DNA of 64,000 bases, from NCBI RefSeq assembly GCF_024763615.1, contig NC_077222.1, positions 79,050,001 to 79,114,000 on the forward strand, written 5' to 3'. This document shows positions 53,922-64,000 of this stretch, piece after piece. Position numbers and translations under genes: made by a program. The notes beneath the pieces are model-generated. The model worked only from the letters and a program-made list of their open reading frames with translations, ran no database searches and had not been told where the DNA came from. The stretch's first letter is position 1, and every line of letters begins with the position of its first letter. The DNA comes from Phlebotomus papatasi (lineage: Eukaryota > Arthropoda > Insecta > Diptera > Psychodidae).

Positions 53922-54480
53922 ATCTAGCCCCTGGCAAATTGTTGTTTTTTTTATATAGAGCTGTTTGAAGCCAACTCACAAATTAATCAGAAACTCAGCT
54001 TACACTTCTCAGAACAAGACCACATTTAGACAGTAGTATATTTATCCCTCTTTACAAGGCTCACAGTCTTGTACACAAGGCTCACCTCAATTTTGACATA
54101 ATAACGTGTAACGGTCACGAGTGCAGAAAAATTCTCTTACTGGATTTGTATGTGAAAGTAAGAAATTGGCTTCAACTTTGAAGGCCACTCGCCGGGGACT
54201 AGTATAACATAGTAAAATTTCAGCCTGATCCGTCGTATAGGGCCTGAGCTAATTAATTTAGAAAATTGTCTTTATAATAATAGCGCCCCTAGCGATGGTT
54301 TTACGAATTTCGATGCCGAATTTTGCGATTGCTTCCCGAACCACCCTCATTGATCAAATTCGGACAATTAGAATCAGAGCTAAAGCTATTTAATGACACC
54401 AATTTTAACCTCTTCCAGCTCTGGTCAGGATCGGGGGTCTTAAATTTCTTTTTAGTCGAAAGCTCTAAGGACCAGATATA

Positions 54481-54652
54481 GAGTAAGATGGGGTAATTCG
54501 AAATCATTTCTATTTTGGAATTTTGAGATTTTCTCACTTATTTAGATGGTCAAAGAGGAAAAGAAACCACGAAGAAGTACAAGACTTTACATTCGAGAGA
54601 AATACTTCGTTGTTTCTTCGTTGAGCTCGCTGGGAATTACCCCATCTTACCC
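54481..54652. repeat. TA + G(G/A)GTAAGATGGGGTAATTCG element (copy 2)
   Basis: A 172-bp relative of 23655-23874, about 50 bp shorter owing to internal loss. Shared interior: ATTTTGGAATTTTGAGATTT, AAACCACGAAGAAGTACAAG and TTCGTTGTTTCTTCGTTG. The right end is ACCCCATCTTACCC+TA. Confidence 0.8.
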
Positions 54653-57600
54653 TAACATATTAAAATTTGAGATTGATCGATGCCGTTGGTGCTGAACTAT
54701 TGAGATTGAGAAAACACAATCTTTCCGTACTTTCGCAAGGTGGCGGAAGTTACATCCTGTTCGAAATTCGAAGTGCTCAAATGTCAAAATGTTATGGTCT
54801 TCACATTGGTGAGGAAATAAACAGAATAACGATGTTTACTGTTCTTGCCCCAGTATTTTTTAATCACTCCATAAACACTGAGTAACTCTTTTGCCAGTTT
54901 TTTCTGTGTGATATTTGATAAATTTACCCTACCTTGTTCGAAAATTTAGTATGAAAATTCGTATTGAATTGAGTATTGAATTTTTCGAACTTCAATGACT
55001 TTTTGTGCAAATAGAGTTCCATTTACCTTTTATCCAAGACACTATTGGAGAATCAAAATCTACTTCTGTTTGGGCTCAATAAGCTCTAAGGAGCGAGATT
55101 ATACGGGTTTCAGACCTAAGGCTTAGTGCATATGACTTAACTGCTATAATTTCTTATCAGTCGAGATTTCTTGTAAAAATTTTACTTGGGATTGAATTTA
55201 TTAAAGGCAAATGTTCTTTTAGATTCCAAAAAACCAATAAAATTGGTTTGTATAGGATTTTGAGACCTTCGGGAACTGGGCTAAACCTCTAGTCTGAAGA
55301 CCGCTTCAGTGCTAGAGGTTTAGTCTAATTTTGAAATGTCCTTTATGCTGCTTACAAACCATTTGAATTTTTTGGGTTAGCGGGTTTGCCACTAAATAAT
55401 TTCGATTGATAACGACATCATTTGAAACCGATTGCGTAACTGTCATGTATTTGTGTTCAGCAAGCTTCCAAGAGATGAGAAATTTCTTCTTTATTTGAAG
55501 TTTTGACTCTCAATAATCAATTTCTTAAACCAAGAATCCTTGCTTGATCGAGGAATATGCATATTTTGCTAAACTCCGGTGATGATTCTAGTGGCTGATG
55601 AAATACATTTTTAAATGGAATTATTATCAGTAAATTCTCATATTGAGCCTTTCCCAGACTCCTCCGAATGAAGTTTTTAAGACCCGTGGTAAGCATCCAC
55701 ATACACTTACTTGCAAGCGCATGGTATTAGATCGTAAAGAAGTCACGTTGCGGAACAAATGTTGTTAAAAATCTCTTATATAGGTATGCTCCTTGATGAA
55801 TTCATCGCAACCTTTTTTCTACTTTCCCGATATTAATCAATTAATCATTTACACTTTGCAATTTTCAATGAAATACTTTTTCAATGGCACGTTTAAGTTG
55901 TATCCGTTGTATCATATGCTCTTAATGCAGTATTCCTTTAAAATCAATGGATTTATAGACATTTCACCCAATTTGGAATTTGGGCAATGAGATGATTTAA
56001 TACTATGTATTTTTTCAAATCACGTACGGGTCCAGTATAGGGAAACTTTAAAGTTGTTATGACAAGCAGTAATAGGATAGAGCAAGATTATCAAATTACA
56101 AAGCTCCCGAACAAGCTTGGGCATACATAAATTGTGTGTACGTATTGGAACAAACAATATATCTTATACCCTAAATTCCTAATCAAATTACGGGATATCA
56201 ATTTTCACATGGGTTATTTGTTAAAATATTTTCATAGTCTTAAATTTCATGAAATGTTCAAATCCTTTAAATTTACTCAATAAATTCGCCCTTATTTATA
56301 ATATTCTCCTTCATTTGTCCTAACAGTCAATTTGGAAGGGAAAATTGCACTAAACCACGTAAATGCACATCATAGTGGAAGAATATTGAGGAATAACATA
56401 GTGCTTCGTAGTTGATTTTTTGGGGGAGGGTATTTCATGATATTACACCAGAGGCGAAAATAAAGCATATTTTAGCGTCTCCTCAGGTAGATTATGAGTT
56501 TATTGGTAGCAGTCACGCGACACTTTAATTAACAATAAGGTGGCTAAGGACTGAAATGGCAATATATAAAAGAATGGTCCCTCGTCTCCTCAAGAAGCAC
56601 TTTGTGGCTTCACTGTGATATGATGGGGTTAAAATGTGTTCACCTTTCTCCCTCCAGACAAATTTCCAGCTGAGGTAGCGATATGGAAACGTCTCTGTTT
56701 ACATGAATTGCGAAAACGGATGCAGGGTGGAGACTAATTTGGTGAAAAAGACGCAGAAAAAGGGTGGAGGATTGAACTTTCGAGAGCGGGTAGAATATGG
56801 AAAGGAAGAATAGGGCGAATGACTGCGAAACTATCAATATTGTAATCTGATTGAGGGGATAATTGATGGGTTAGATAAGTAGGTGCTGTTGGTGGCGTAT
56901 GTTATAGGCTTTCTAATCACTGTCTTCGAAATCGATAATCTCAGACCGTTCTTTCCCTGGCTATGATTTTCTCATAATCACAGCTATTGTAATGTTAATG
57001 ATTCACCTCATGCACAATTCTAAAGAGCTTAAAATTATAAGTACAAGAGTTCTTATTCTGTCTTGAAGAAATAGTAATTTGCAGTACTCAGCGAGCACAA
57101 CTGAAAAATTCAGCGTTTTCAGCATATTTTTCCTGAGTTGATCAGCACAAATATGTTGACCAGTTAGCAGTTCTCGAATGAAAAGTGCTAACCGAATGTA
57201 AGGAAATGGCACTGCCTCGCGAGTGTCGTTTTAAGGTTATCAGAATTCAGCTGAAAATATGTTATCAGCTGAATTGAAATCAGTTAGCATTTGGTGTTCA
57301 CTGGGACTTCTAAAAGTTTAATTCCTTCGCGTCCTTTGGGACTCTGTACAAAAGCAAAATAAGATACTTAAAGAAAAACAATTTTTTGGACTATTTAAAA
57401 TCCAAAAATACCGATTTTTTTTGATAATTACAAACTATAAGGATGTAGAGTATTTTTTGTAAGAGCCCAATTAATTTCCATGCTGAGATATTTTTCATCG
57501 AAAAGTCGTGAAATTATCTATCTGGATATGTTACGATTCGGAAAGAGTTTCAAAGTTTTCGTACTAAGTTTTTAAATTAAAGAAAAACCAGTGGTAGATA

Positions 57601-58153
57601 AGCTTAACTCGGGGGCAAAGAAATCCCTTTAAGAGATGGCTAAAATAAGCTGAACAGGCTGAATGCGATTCTTTAACTTTAAGTCAGAATAAGAAGTCTT
57701 GAACTTTTACGTGTTTAGAAAAGGGCTCCGGTCAAAATCTCGGAAACCAAGGTTCCGTACGCTAATTCGGGATTATGGGTTTCAGGATTTCGACCCAGTC
57801 GGGATTTTGTCTTTTCCGAATTTTGGCTTTTAGGGATTTTAGCGTTCGGGATTGTGACTCTTTTGCACTCAAAATTGGGCTGCACTAAAATTTGAATTTA
57901 TTTTGATGCCCAAAAGATAAGAAGAGTGCGAGAGAGTTAGATAAAGGTGCGTGAATTTTTTATCAAGAAAGAAATGCGGGTTTTGATTTCATAAAATTTT
58001 TCTGATGCTGGAGCTATAACCGTCAAAATTCATTTCATAATCGAATTTATACGTATTTCAGAATTGTAGGTACACTGAGATCGCATATAATCTCAGCTAC
58101 CATATTATCAAGGATTTTCACTGGTCGTTGTCTATTCTAAATAGTTTGCGTTA
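54653..58153. other. Non-coding DNA with scattered repeat copies
   Basis: Holds the CTTCAGAC repeat (about 55105-55318), a TCAGCTGAA/GTTAGCA-rich inverted segment at about 57070-57310, a broken tandem-CCCGAA element (about 57726-57870) and half of a 33932-family MITE (about 57880-58025). ORFs up to 72 codons have no recognisable features. Confidence 0.4.
55105..55318. repeat. CTTCAGAC-ended repeat, uninterrupted copy, opposite strand
   Basis: Starts TACGGGTTTCAGACCTAAGG and ends inversely at AGACCGCTTCAG. It gives the empty sites used to prove the TTAA and TTA insertions at 35560-36069 and 36157-36288. Confidence 0.65.
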
Positions 58154-58284
58154 TGCCCTAGACACATTAACGACTTAAGCCGAGAGACGGCTTAGTGGAA
58201 AATGATAGAAATGCGGTTTAACCATTATTTCGGATATAATTACGTTAAGTCGCCTCTCCGCTAATCCTCAAGTCTGTCAAGTCC
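58154..58284. repeat. TTA-flanked MITE, AGCCGAGAGACG family (copy 3)
   Basis: A 131-bp element, TGCCCTAGACACATTAACGA at the left and the inverse of GGACTTGACAGACTTGAGGA at the right. Flanks TTA and TAA. Same orientation as the copy at 36157. Confidence 0.75.
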
Positions 58285-58825
58285 TAAATAGTTAGGAGCC
58301 TAACAAGAAAAAAGTTTTTAGAATGAGGATAGGAGGGCCCGATAGATTTTAGAATAGTAAGGATTTGAGTACTCTGAGAAGAAGTGGAGAGGGGTGCAAC
58401 CTGTCGATAATAGTTTTTTACCTCAGATACAACATATTACAATTTCTTCGAAATCGGTAAATAAATAACGAAGAAATAGTCCTGTTAAGTTGTTTTCGTT
58501 TATATTAGCTCAGGTCAGGGTACATCGTGAGAGGAGTGCGCTTCATTGGAAAGCTCTTGACTTCGGCTACAATATAATAAAATTTTATCAAAAAGCATTG
58601 TCTAGATTTCAAAGTATTTTACGCAGAATTTTCGAAATCCGATATTTCGAATAATAGGCCTTTCTATATTTATCCCTCCATACGGAAAGGTATCTTATAA
58701 TATGGAAAAACTTCTCACCTTTTAGATATTTAGCGTAACGGTCGCGAGTGCAAAAAAAATCCCATATAAATTTAAAACGAAATATGAGAAACTGGCTTCA
58801 AATTTCAGGCAACTTGCCAGGGGGT

Positions 58826-59995
58826 TGCCTGTTAGCTGATGGAATTTTTTTGCCTTAATTACAACTTATTTTACAAAATGAAACGTGGTATAAAATACGC
58901 AGTAAATGGTAATTTTTTGTATAATATTTTCTCAAAAATCCAAATTTCATTTAAAAAAAAAAGGTGTACCGTTCAAGTACGACTTTAACTTATCAGCTAA
59001 CAAGAAATATATATATTTTTTTTTCAGATGAATATACTCTGAGAAACCTTGTCTACCTAAAAATATGTTTTTTCAAAAAAAAAAAAAAAAAAATCTCCGA
59101 AAATCAGGCCCAAATGGCTGAATTTTTAAATGAAAATTTCAGAAAACATAATTTAAATATCCCGTCAAATCATTGCTCTACCTGCCGCTTTACTCGGAGG
59201 AGTTTTGAATTGTAACTGTATATTCTAGTACATTCAGAGGAAATCTGTAGATTTTCGGTACAATTTCTGCATAGGAAATCTGCATAGTCTCCATTGTCTC
59301 AACAAAAATATTGTTGATTTATCAAGAAACTGTAGAAGTTACAAAGAAAATGGTATGCTCTGCTTAACAAGCATTACCGATTAAACATTTTAGATAACTA
59401 AAAAGTTGCGAGCAAAAATACTAATTTCTTAAAAATCGCCAATCGAATGATACAAAAACACGAAATTTAGGTCGACGCTGTGTTTAAAGATATCACTTCA
59501 CTATTCTCTACTTATAATACGACGTCGCAGAATTCTTCATTTTATATAAACACTGTGATATTACCAAGAATAGCTCTATTGAATTTTGCAAACTTCAGTG
59601 AAAAATATTCCATCTTTTCAGACACAGATGTCTGGAAAGTCTGGAATGTACAAAAAAAATCTACAGAAAATCGGCAAAATATCTACAGAAATTCGTCAGA
59701 GTATGCACCAGGATTCGTTAGAAAATCTGCAAAAATTTCTGACGAATTTTGTCCCAAGTTCAAATAAAATTCGTAGGAATATCTACAGATTACTCGGCAG
59801 ATTTTCGGCAGAGGTGTAGATATTTTCTGCAGAAAACTTAAAGATATCTGACGAAATTATTGGACGGGGTCGTACTTTTATATACTAAAGGCTTGAATAA
59901 AAATAAATATTCATTATGCTTAAAAAAATAGAGAAAACGTGCTATTTCTCAATATTTTTGACCCACGTAAACCCCTTAAAACATATTTTATGATA
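58826..59995. repeat. GTTAGCTGATG-arm repeat (copy 2) with an internal insertion
   Basis: Same block order as 45325-45775, but between about 59190 and 59865 it contains extra sequence rich in ATCTACAGA(A/T)ATTCG and GAAATCTGTAGATTTTCG units. The host resumes with GTCGTACTTTTATATAC. The borders of the insertion are not sharp by eye. Confidence 0.5.
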
Positions 59996-62596
59996 CCAGT
60001 CTAATCACCATCCAGAATTAAATTCTGACAATTAGAACAGGAGCGATAGTCAAACAACAAAATTTTAGAGTGGATGGGAGGAGGGTGGATCTAATATCAT
60101 TAATTTCTAGTTGTCCATCGGGATTTACCCTTTGTCGAAAACCGTTTTCGATATCTGTTTCCGTTCTCCCTTTACAATAATGAATCTCAGTTCAAATAAG
60201 CTAAAACAAGTTCAATCAATAGTTTTTGTTTCCTCTAACCCTGAATATGAAAAATCAATGAAAAGTCTAACTTAATACTTAAATGTACGGAAAGTTTATG
60301 TGCTTTTCCTGGCTTTTCCATTTCACTGTTAACTATTTGTACAAAGTAGGTGAATTTCCTAATTTAACTTGTGAATAAATTAATAAAGATTCGTTTTAAA
60401 TTGGCTTTCTGAAAGGTTTATTTAAATTACCCTTATGTGGATTATGTCTTGACATTTAATTGAATCCCATTCACCCACTTATCCAGACGAGTTTGCCTAG
60501 CTCTATAAGGGAGAGATTGGGAATGAAAAAGTATCGAAAACAGTTAAAAGGGCAAGGGGTGAAAATAAGTCGAGAGTAGAATAGAGTGGATAAAATGTAG
60601 GATTACGGGGGATTTCGTGCAGAAAAGCATTTATGAATGTAAATTGTGCATAGTTTGCATTCTGTGTTCAATGCATTTCGACTTTTGTGAGGAGAAAATC
60701 GTTTTTACAGTGTGCATTTTCCCTCAATTTCCAATTGTTGATTGACTCAATCTTTTTTTTCCTATCATAATCCAATAATAAATGGCTTTTCAAGACTGCT
60801 TCAAGTTAATGCTTAGAGTTTATGAAGTTTTTTTTTGTGGGATTTTCGGATAAAATTTAAATGAATGTTTATTAATTTTGAGAGCAGGAATAATTGAGTG
60901 GAAATGTTCATAGAGAATTGTATTTGTGGGAGATGGTGGTTATCATGTTCAAAGCAACTTTATACAAAGATATAACGTTGAATGAATGAAAATTGTGGGA
61001 ATACTAAATCTCAATAAGTCTGCAGATGATCTTTGCATTAATAAGATATATGAATTGCATCGTCTTTCATATCATTTTAGTTCTCCTACTGCAAAATTCC
61101 ATGAATGTAAAATTTGCGGTTTTGAGGCGTATATTTCGACAGTTGATGATATATTATTGAAAGGGTCCTTACCTCTTACACATGATACACATATATGGGC
61201 GTCGGGATGGTTTTAATCATGATGCTTTTAGGTCAGAAGACCAATGAATGGTGATGAAAATCTCATACATTTTCTACAACACTTGAGATGGTAACTCTCG
61301 TACTTTCGTCACTATTTAAAGTTTTCGTATGCGGGTGTTGTCCAGTGGCATATTTAGGGTGCTTCATTTACTCAAAGTTTCAAAAACTTAATTTAGTCAA
61401 ACTCAACCTTCCAACTTAGGAGCCACTGTAGTACGCCTGGGAGTACTCGGTAGGGGAACCTGGGGTGTGTCAGAAAAATTTTATCTTTTCGCAAAGTATT
61501 CTAGAAGACTTGAGAGATTTTATAATCAGTTCAGAACATTCTTTTAGGAAATTTGTCGATTTACAGCTTTGCTAAAGATACTATATTACTATTTTAACGG
61601 TGAATGTGCTTTTCGCGTTAACAAAAGTTGATTTTGAGTCATGGCATAAATTGTGATATTTTAGTACGTTTAGAGTTCTCGTATACAAACGGAATATCCA
61701 TTTGTCATATTTTTATGGAAATTCTTCTAGAACTTCGTTGTAGACCATTTTTCTCTATCTTTAAAGAAAAATGTGGTATTTAAATTAATTTTCAAGAGCT
61801 ATTGTTTCGGTAAAGACACAGAATAGGCGAACTGGAGATAAGTAAGCTCAATGCATAACATTTTAGTATATTGTGACACATTTTAATTCGGATGTCCATT
61901 TAACTCATGATTTTACTTTTCGAAATCTGGGGACTGCATCATCTCTAGAGGCAAAGTGGTTAGGGATACACACTTGGGAACTTCAGGGGACCCTTTCTCG
62001 CAAAATTTATCAAAGGACTGACCCTTTAAGGACGAGAGGGTCAAAAATCGGGGGTCCGAAAATATCAATTTTTCTGATTTTTTGGAGCAAAACAAATTTT
62101 TAGAAGTCCGTAGGGAAAATTTTGTTTTTTGGGTCACCGGTGACTCAATCATCCTTAGAGGGTTAACATGACCTTCAATTTGCCCCATCCCTTCCATTTT
62201 CCGCCAAAATTATGTTTCTTTTTCAGATTACTCTGAAATGCGTCATACGATTTTGTTTTTAATTTTTAATATATTGCTACTAAGGTAAAGTACCCTTACT
62301 CGACCGGGTTCCTCGATTCGACCGGTGGGTCAATTTTTGAATGTTTGATGGTCAATTTCGTCAATTTCTATGAATTTGTCACTGGATCGTATTATTCATG
62401 GAATAATTGACCTAGTAATGTTAGATCATGGCAAAATATTATAGCAAATATAAATAAATTGAGTAAATAAATCTACCGAGAAAACACAATAGGGGATTTT
62501 CAAAATGGCGGAAGCAAGGATTTTGGGTGGGAGTCAATGCGCAAATTTGCAATTTTGACTTATGATCCATTTAATAATCTTAGCCGAAAACCGGTA
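59996..62596. other. Non-coding DNA, isolated transposon ends
   Basis: A left terminus of the TA+GGG clan (TAGGGGAACCTGGGGTGTGT) stands at 61451; its right end may be near 62195 but is weak. A further possible left end (GGTAAAGTACCCTTACTCGA) is at about 62285. No gene recognised. Confidence 0.35.
62032..62162. repeat. Short piggyBac-like MITE relative
   Basis: A 131-bp element with ends CCCTTTAAGGACGAGAGGGT and the inverse of CCCTCTAAGGATGATTGAGT; right flank TTAA, left flank CTGA (decayed). The interior is shorter than, and different from, the 510-bp copies. Confidence 0.6.
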
Positions 62597-62937
62597 CAGT
62601 AGAGTTCCTCAAATTTGAACATTTGGGGGGTATAGATGACATTTCTCACTCCTCAAATTTGAACAATATTTTCAAAAACGTAACGGAATTCATCTAAAAA
62701 TGCACATTCATTAAATTAAGAAAAAGAACTTTAGAGAATATATCAATGTAATTTATTATTAAATAAACGGAATTTGTTGAGAAAATTAATATAATATCAT
62801 AATATTGGGGAAACACCAGAGAAAAATAGTTCTAAGTAAGACTTCTCACAAAACATCTTTAATATAATCTCATATTTTACATTTTGAATTCAACCGCCAT
62901 TGAAATTTGAGGAGTTCAAATTTGAGGAACTCGACTG
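62597..62937. repeat. Tc1/mariner-like MITE, TA + CAGT(A/C)GAGTTCCTCAAATTTG
   Basis: A 341-bp element: left end CAGTAGAGTTCCTCAAATTT, right end inverted CAGTCGAGTTCCTCAAATTT, TA on both flanks. CTCAAATTTGAAC is repeated just inside each end. No ORF. Confidence 0.8.
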
Positions 62938-63641
62938 TATAATGAAGTCGTTACTTTAGGTGTGAAGTATTGAGAAGGGCTATGAGGGGAAGTCTTTCGG
63001 GCTTGGGACATACTCTGGCTTCAAACACTTCATATTTCTTCGATATTCCTTTAATGAATCTGACCTAATTTTCTTCAGGAAATGTAATTAGGGGAAGTTG
63101 GGCATGCTTCGCACGCTTTCGTGAAGTCAAATTTCAAGATTTTTTTGCGACCAAACTGTGAAATGTACAGTGGATTGCGCTTTACCTGATAATTCTCTGA
63201 TCTTTTGGGTTTCTATTCGTACCTGATTCACTTCCGCAAAATCTTTGGTTTTTCCTGGATATGAAAATGAAAAAAGTATGACAATTTGTGCGAACCATGC
63301 CTGTGGAGGCAAGGTTCAACCGGTGGGTAGTATAGGTTCGTCATTGAGATTTTTCTTGGAGCACTTCTTCCTCACAATTAAGAATTATGTACCGATTGTT
63401 AGATTAAAGATCCATGAATCAGCGCGTATCATAATTTCACTAAACAGAGGTCTCTAAAAGACTTTTTTTGTAATTAATGTGAAGCACTGTTTTTTTTTGA
63501 ACTGGAATGTCGAAAAATCGACTGAAATGTGAAAATTTCAAATACGACAACCCTAAAATCAGCTGTTTACTTGTCATATAAAAAGTAAACAACGACTTTT
63601 GTTTTGTTTAGTAAAATTAGTAGTTTCAAAGTGAATATTTA

Positions 63642-63960
63642 ATGTTTTCTCTTCGAGGAAAAGCCTTGGGTAAGTTTAAATATGTGTTCCTAGTAATTGC
63701 TTGATTGACACATGGTGATATCATTTTTTCAGGTATTGAGGAGTGCAAGAAAAACTCCTGAGCGGTGGCGGAAGCCAAGGAACTCGATGAGGGCCGATAG
63801 GCAGGACCAGCAGCAGCTGCTATGGATGAGGAGAACAAAAATATCAATTCTCACATCCCAGTACATCTCCACAATTTCATTGTACTACGGCTCGTATTCT
63901 CCCAAGCTCAGGCATCAGCGTCCGCAGGAGAAAAAGACGAATGGTTACTAAGTACCGGAA
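63642..63960 (+). other. Possible 5' exons of a gene running off the right edge
   Basis: ATG at 63642 opens MFSLRGKALG; a strong donor (GTAAGTTTAA at 63670) and acceptor (CATTTTTTCAG, exon from 63733) define a 63-nt intron. The spliced frame stops after 18 codons (IEECKKNS then TGA). It could be an upstream ORF of a transcript whose main ORF begins later (for example ATG at about 63823, MDEENKNINSHIPVHLHNF, which also stops at about 63969), or chance. The sequence from 63730 on is clearly less AT-rich than its surroundings. I do not recognise the product. Confidence 0.3.
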
Positions 63961-64000
63961 GGAAGCAATGAGTCATATGAAGAGGGATTAATATAGAACA

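Noticed and set aside
1..64000. CRISPR arrays, rRNA genes, bacterial operons or prophage
   Set aside because: The window is eukaryotic; the regular repeats seen are transposon ends, and no rRNA sequence is recognisable.

Overview
The window is eukaryotic nuclear DNA from an insect, most likely a fly. AT-rich intergenic DNA, introns with GT-AG borders (93 nt to 8 kb), AATAAA poly(A) signals and insect-type protein sequences support this. A nematoceran such as a phlebotomine sand fly is my guess from the general character; nothing in the sequence fixes the species.

Five protein-coding genes can be assembled exon by exon, all between 24.4 and 52.3 kb. On the minus strand, in order of transcription: PEK/PERK, the ER-stress eIF2alpha kinase (4 coding exons, 37312 to 26457); a mitochondrial MaoC-like hydroxyacyl-thioester dehydratase type 2 (26032 to 25589); and a small secreted Cys-rich protein resembling insect follicle cell protein 3C (25266 to 24607). 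On the plus strand: a theta-class glutathione S-transferase (37802 to 42022), head-to-head with PEK across a 489-bp interval, and a CCDC149-like coiled-coil protein (42227 to 51859), whose start lies 204 bp after the GST stop. Every predicted exon junction keeps frame. A possible sixth gene start lies at 63642, at the right edge.

The rest, including 1-24.4 kb and 52.3-63.6 kb, has no recognisable gene. Long tracts are plain AT-rich DNA; much of the remainder is short non-autonomous DNA transposons, often nested. By terminal inverted repeat (TIR) and target-site duplication (TSD) they fall into: (a) a large clan with TA + GGG(G/T)... ends and very different interiors; (b) Tc1/mariner- or pogo-like elements with TA + CAGT ends; (c) hAT-like elements with 8-bp TSDs; (d) piggyBac-like elements with TTAA + CCCTTTAA ends; (e) TTA-flanked elements starting TGCCC. 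There are also two tRNA-derived SINEs with 11- and 14-bp TSDs and a decayed non-LTR retrotransposon. Several insertions can be proved from this window alone because empty and filled copies of the same host repeat are both present.

The most striking object is a 1,324-bp foldback element (48818-50141) inside the 8-kb intron of the CCDC149-like gene: two arms of about 650 bp that are nearly perfect reverse complements around a 20-nt loop. If transcribed with the gene it would give a very long double-stranded RNA. Other unusual points are an element flanked by an 86-bp direct repeat in the GST intron and an in-frame, stop-free 93-nt intron in the Fcp3C-like gene.
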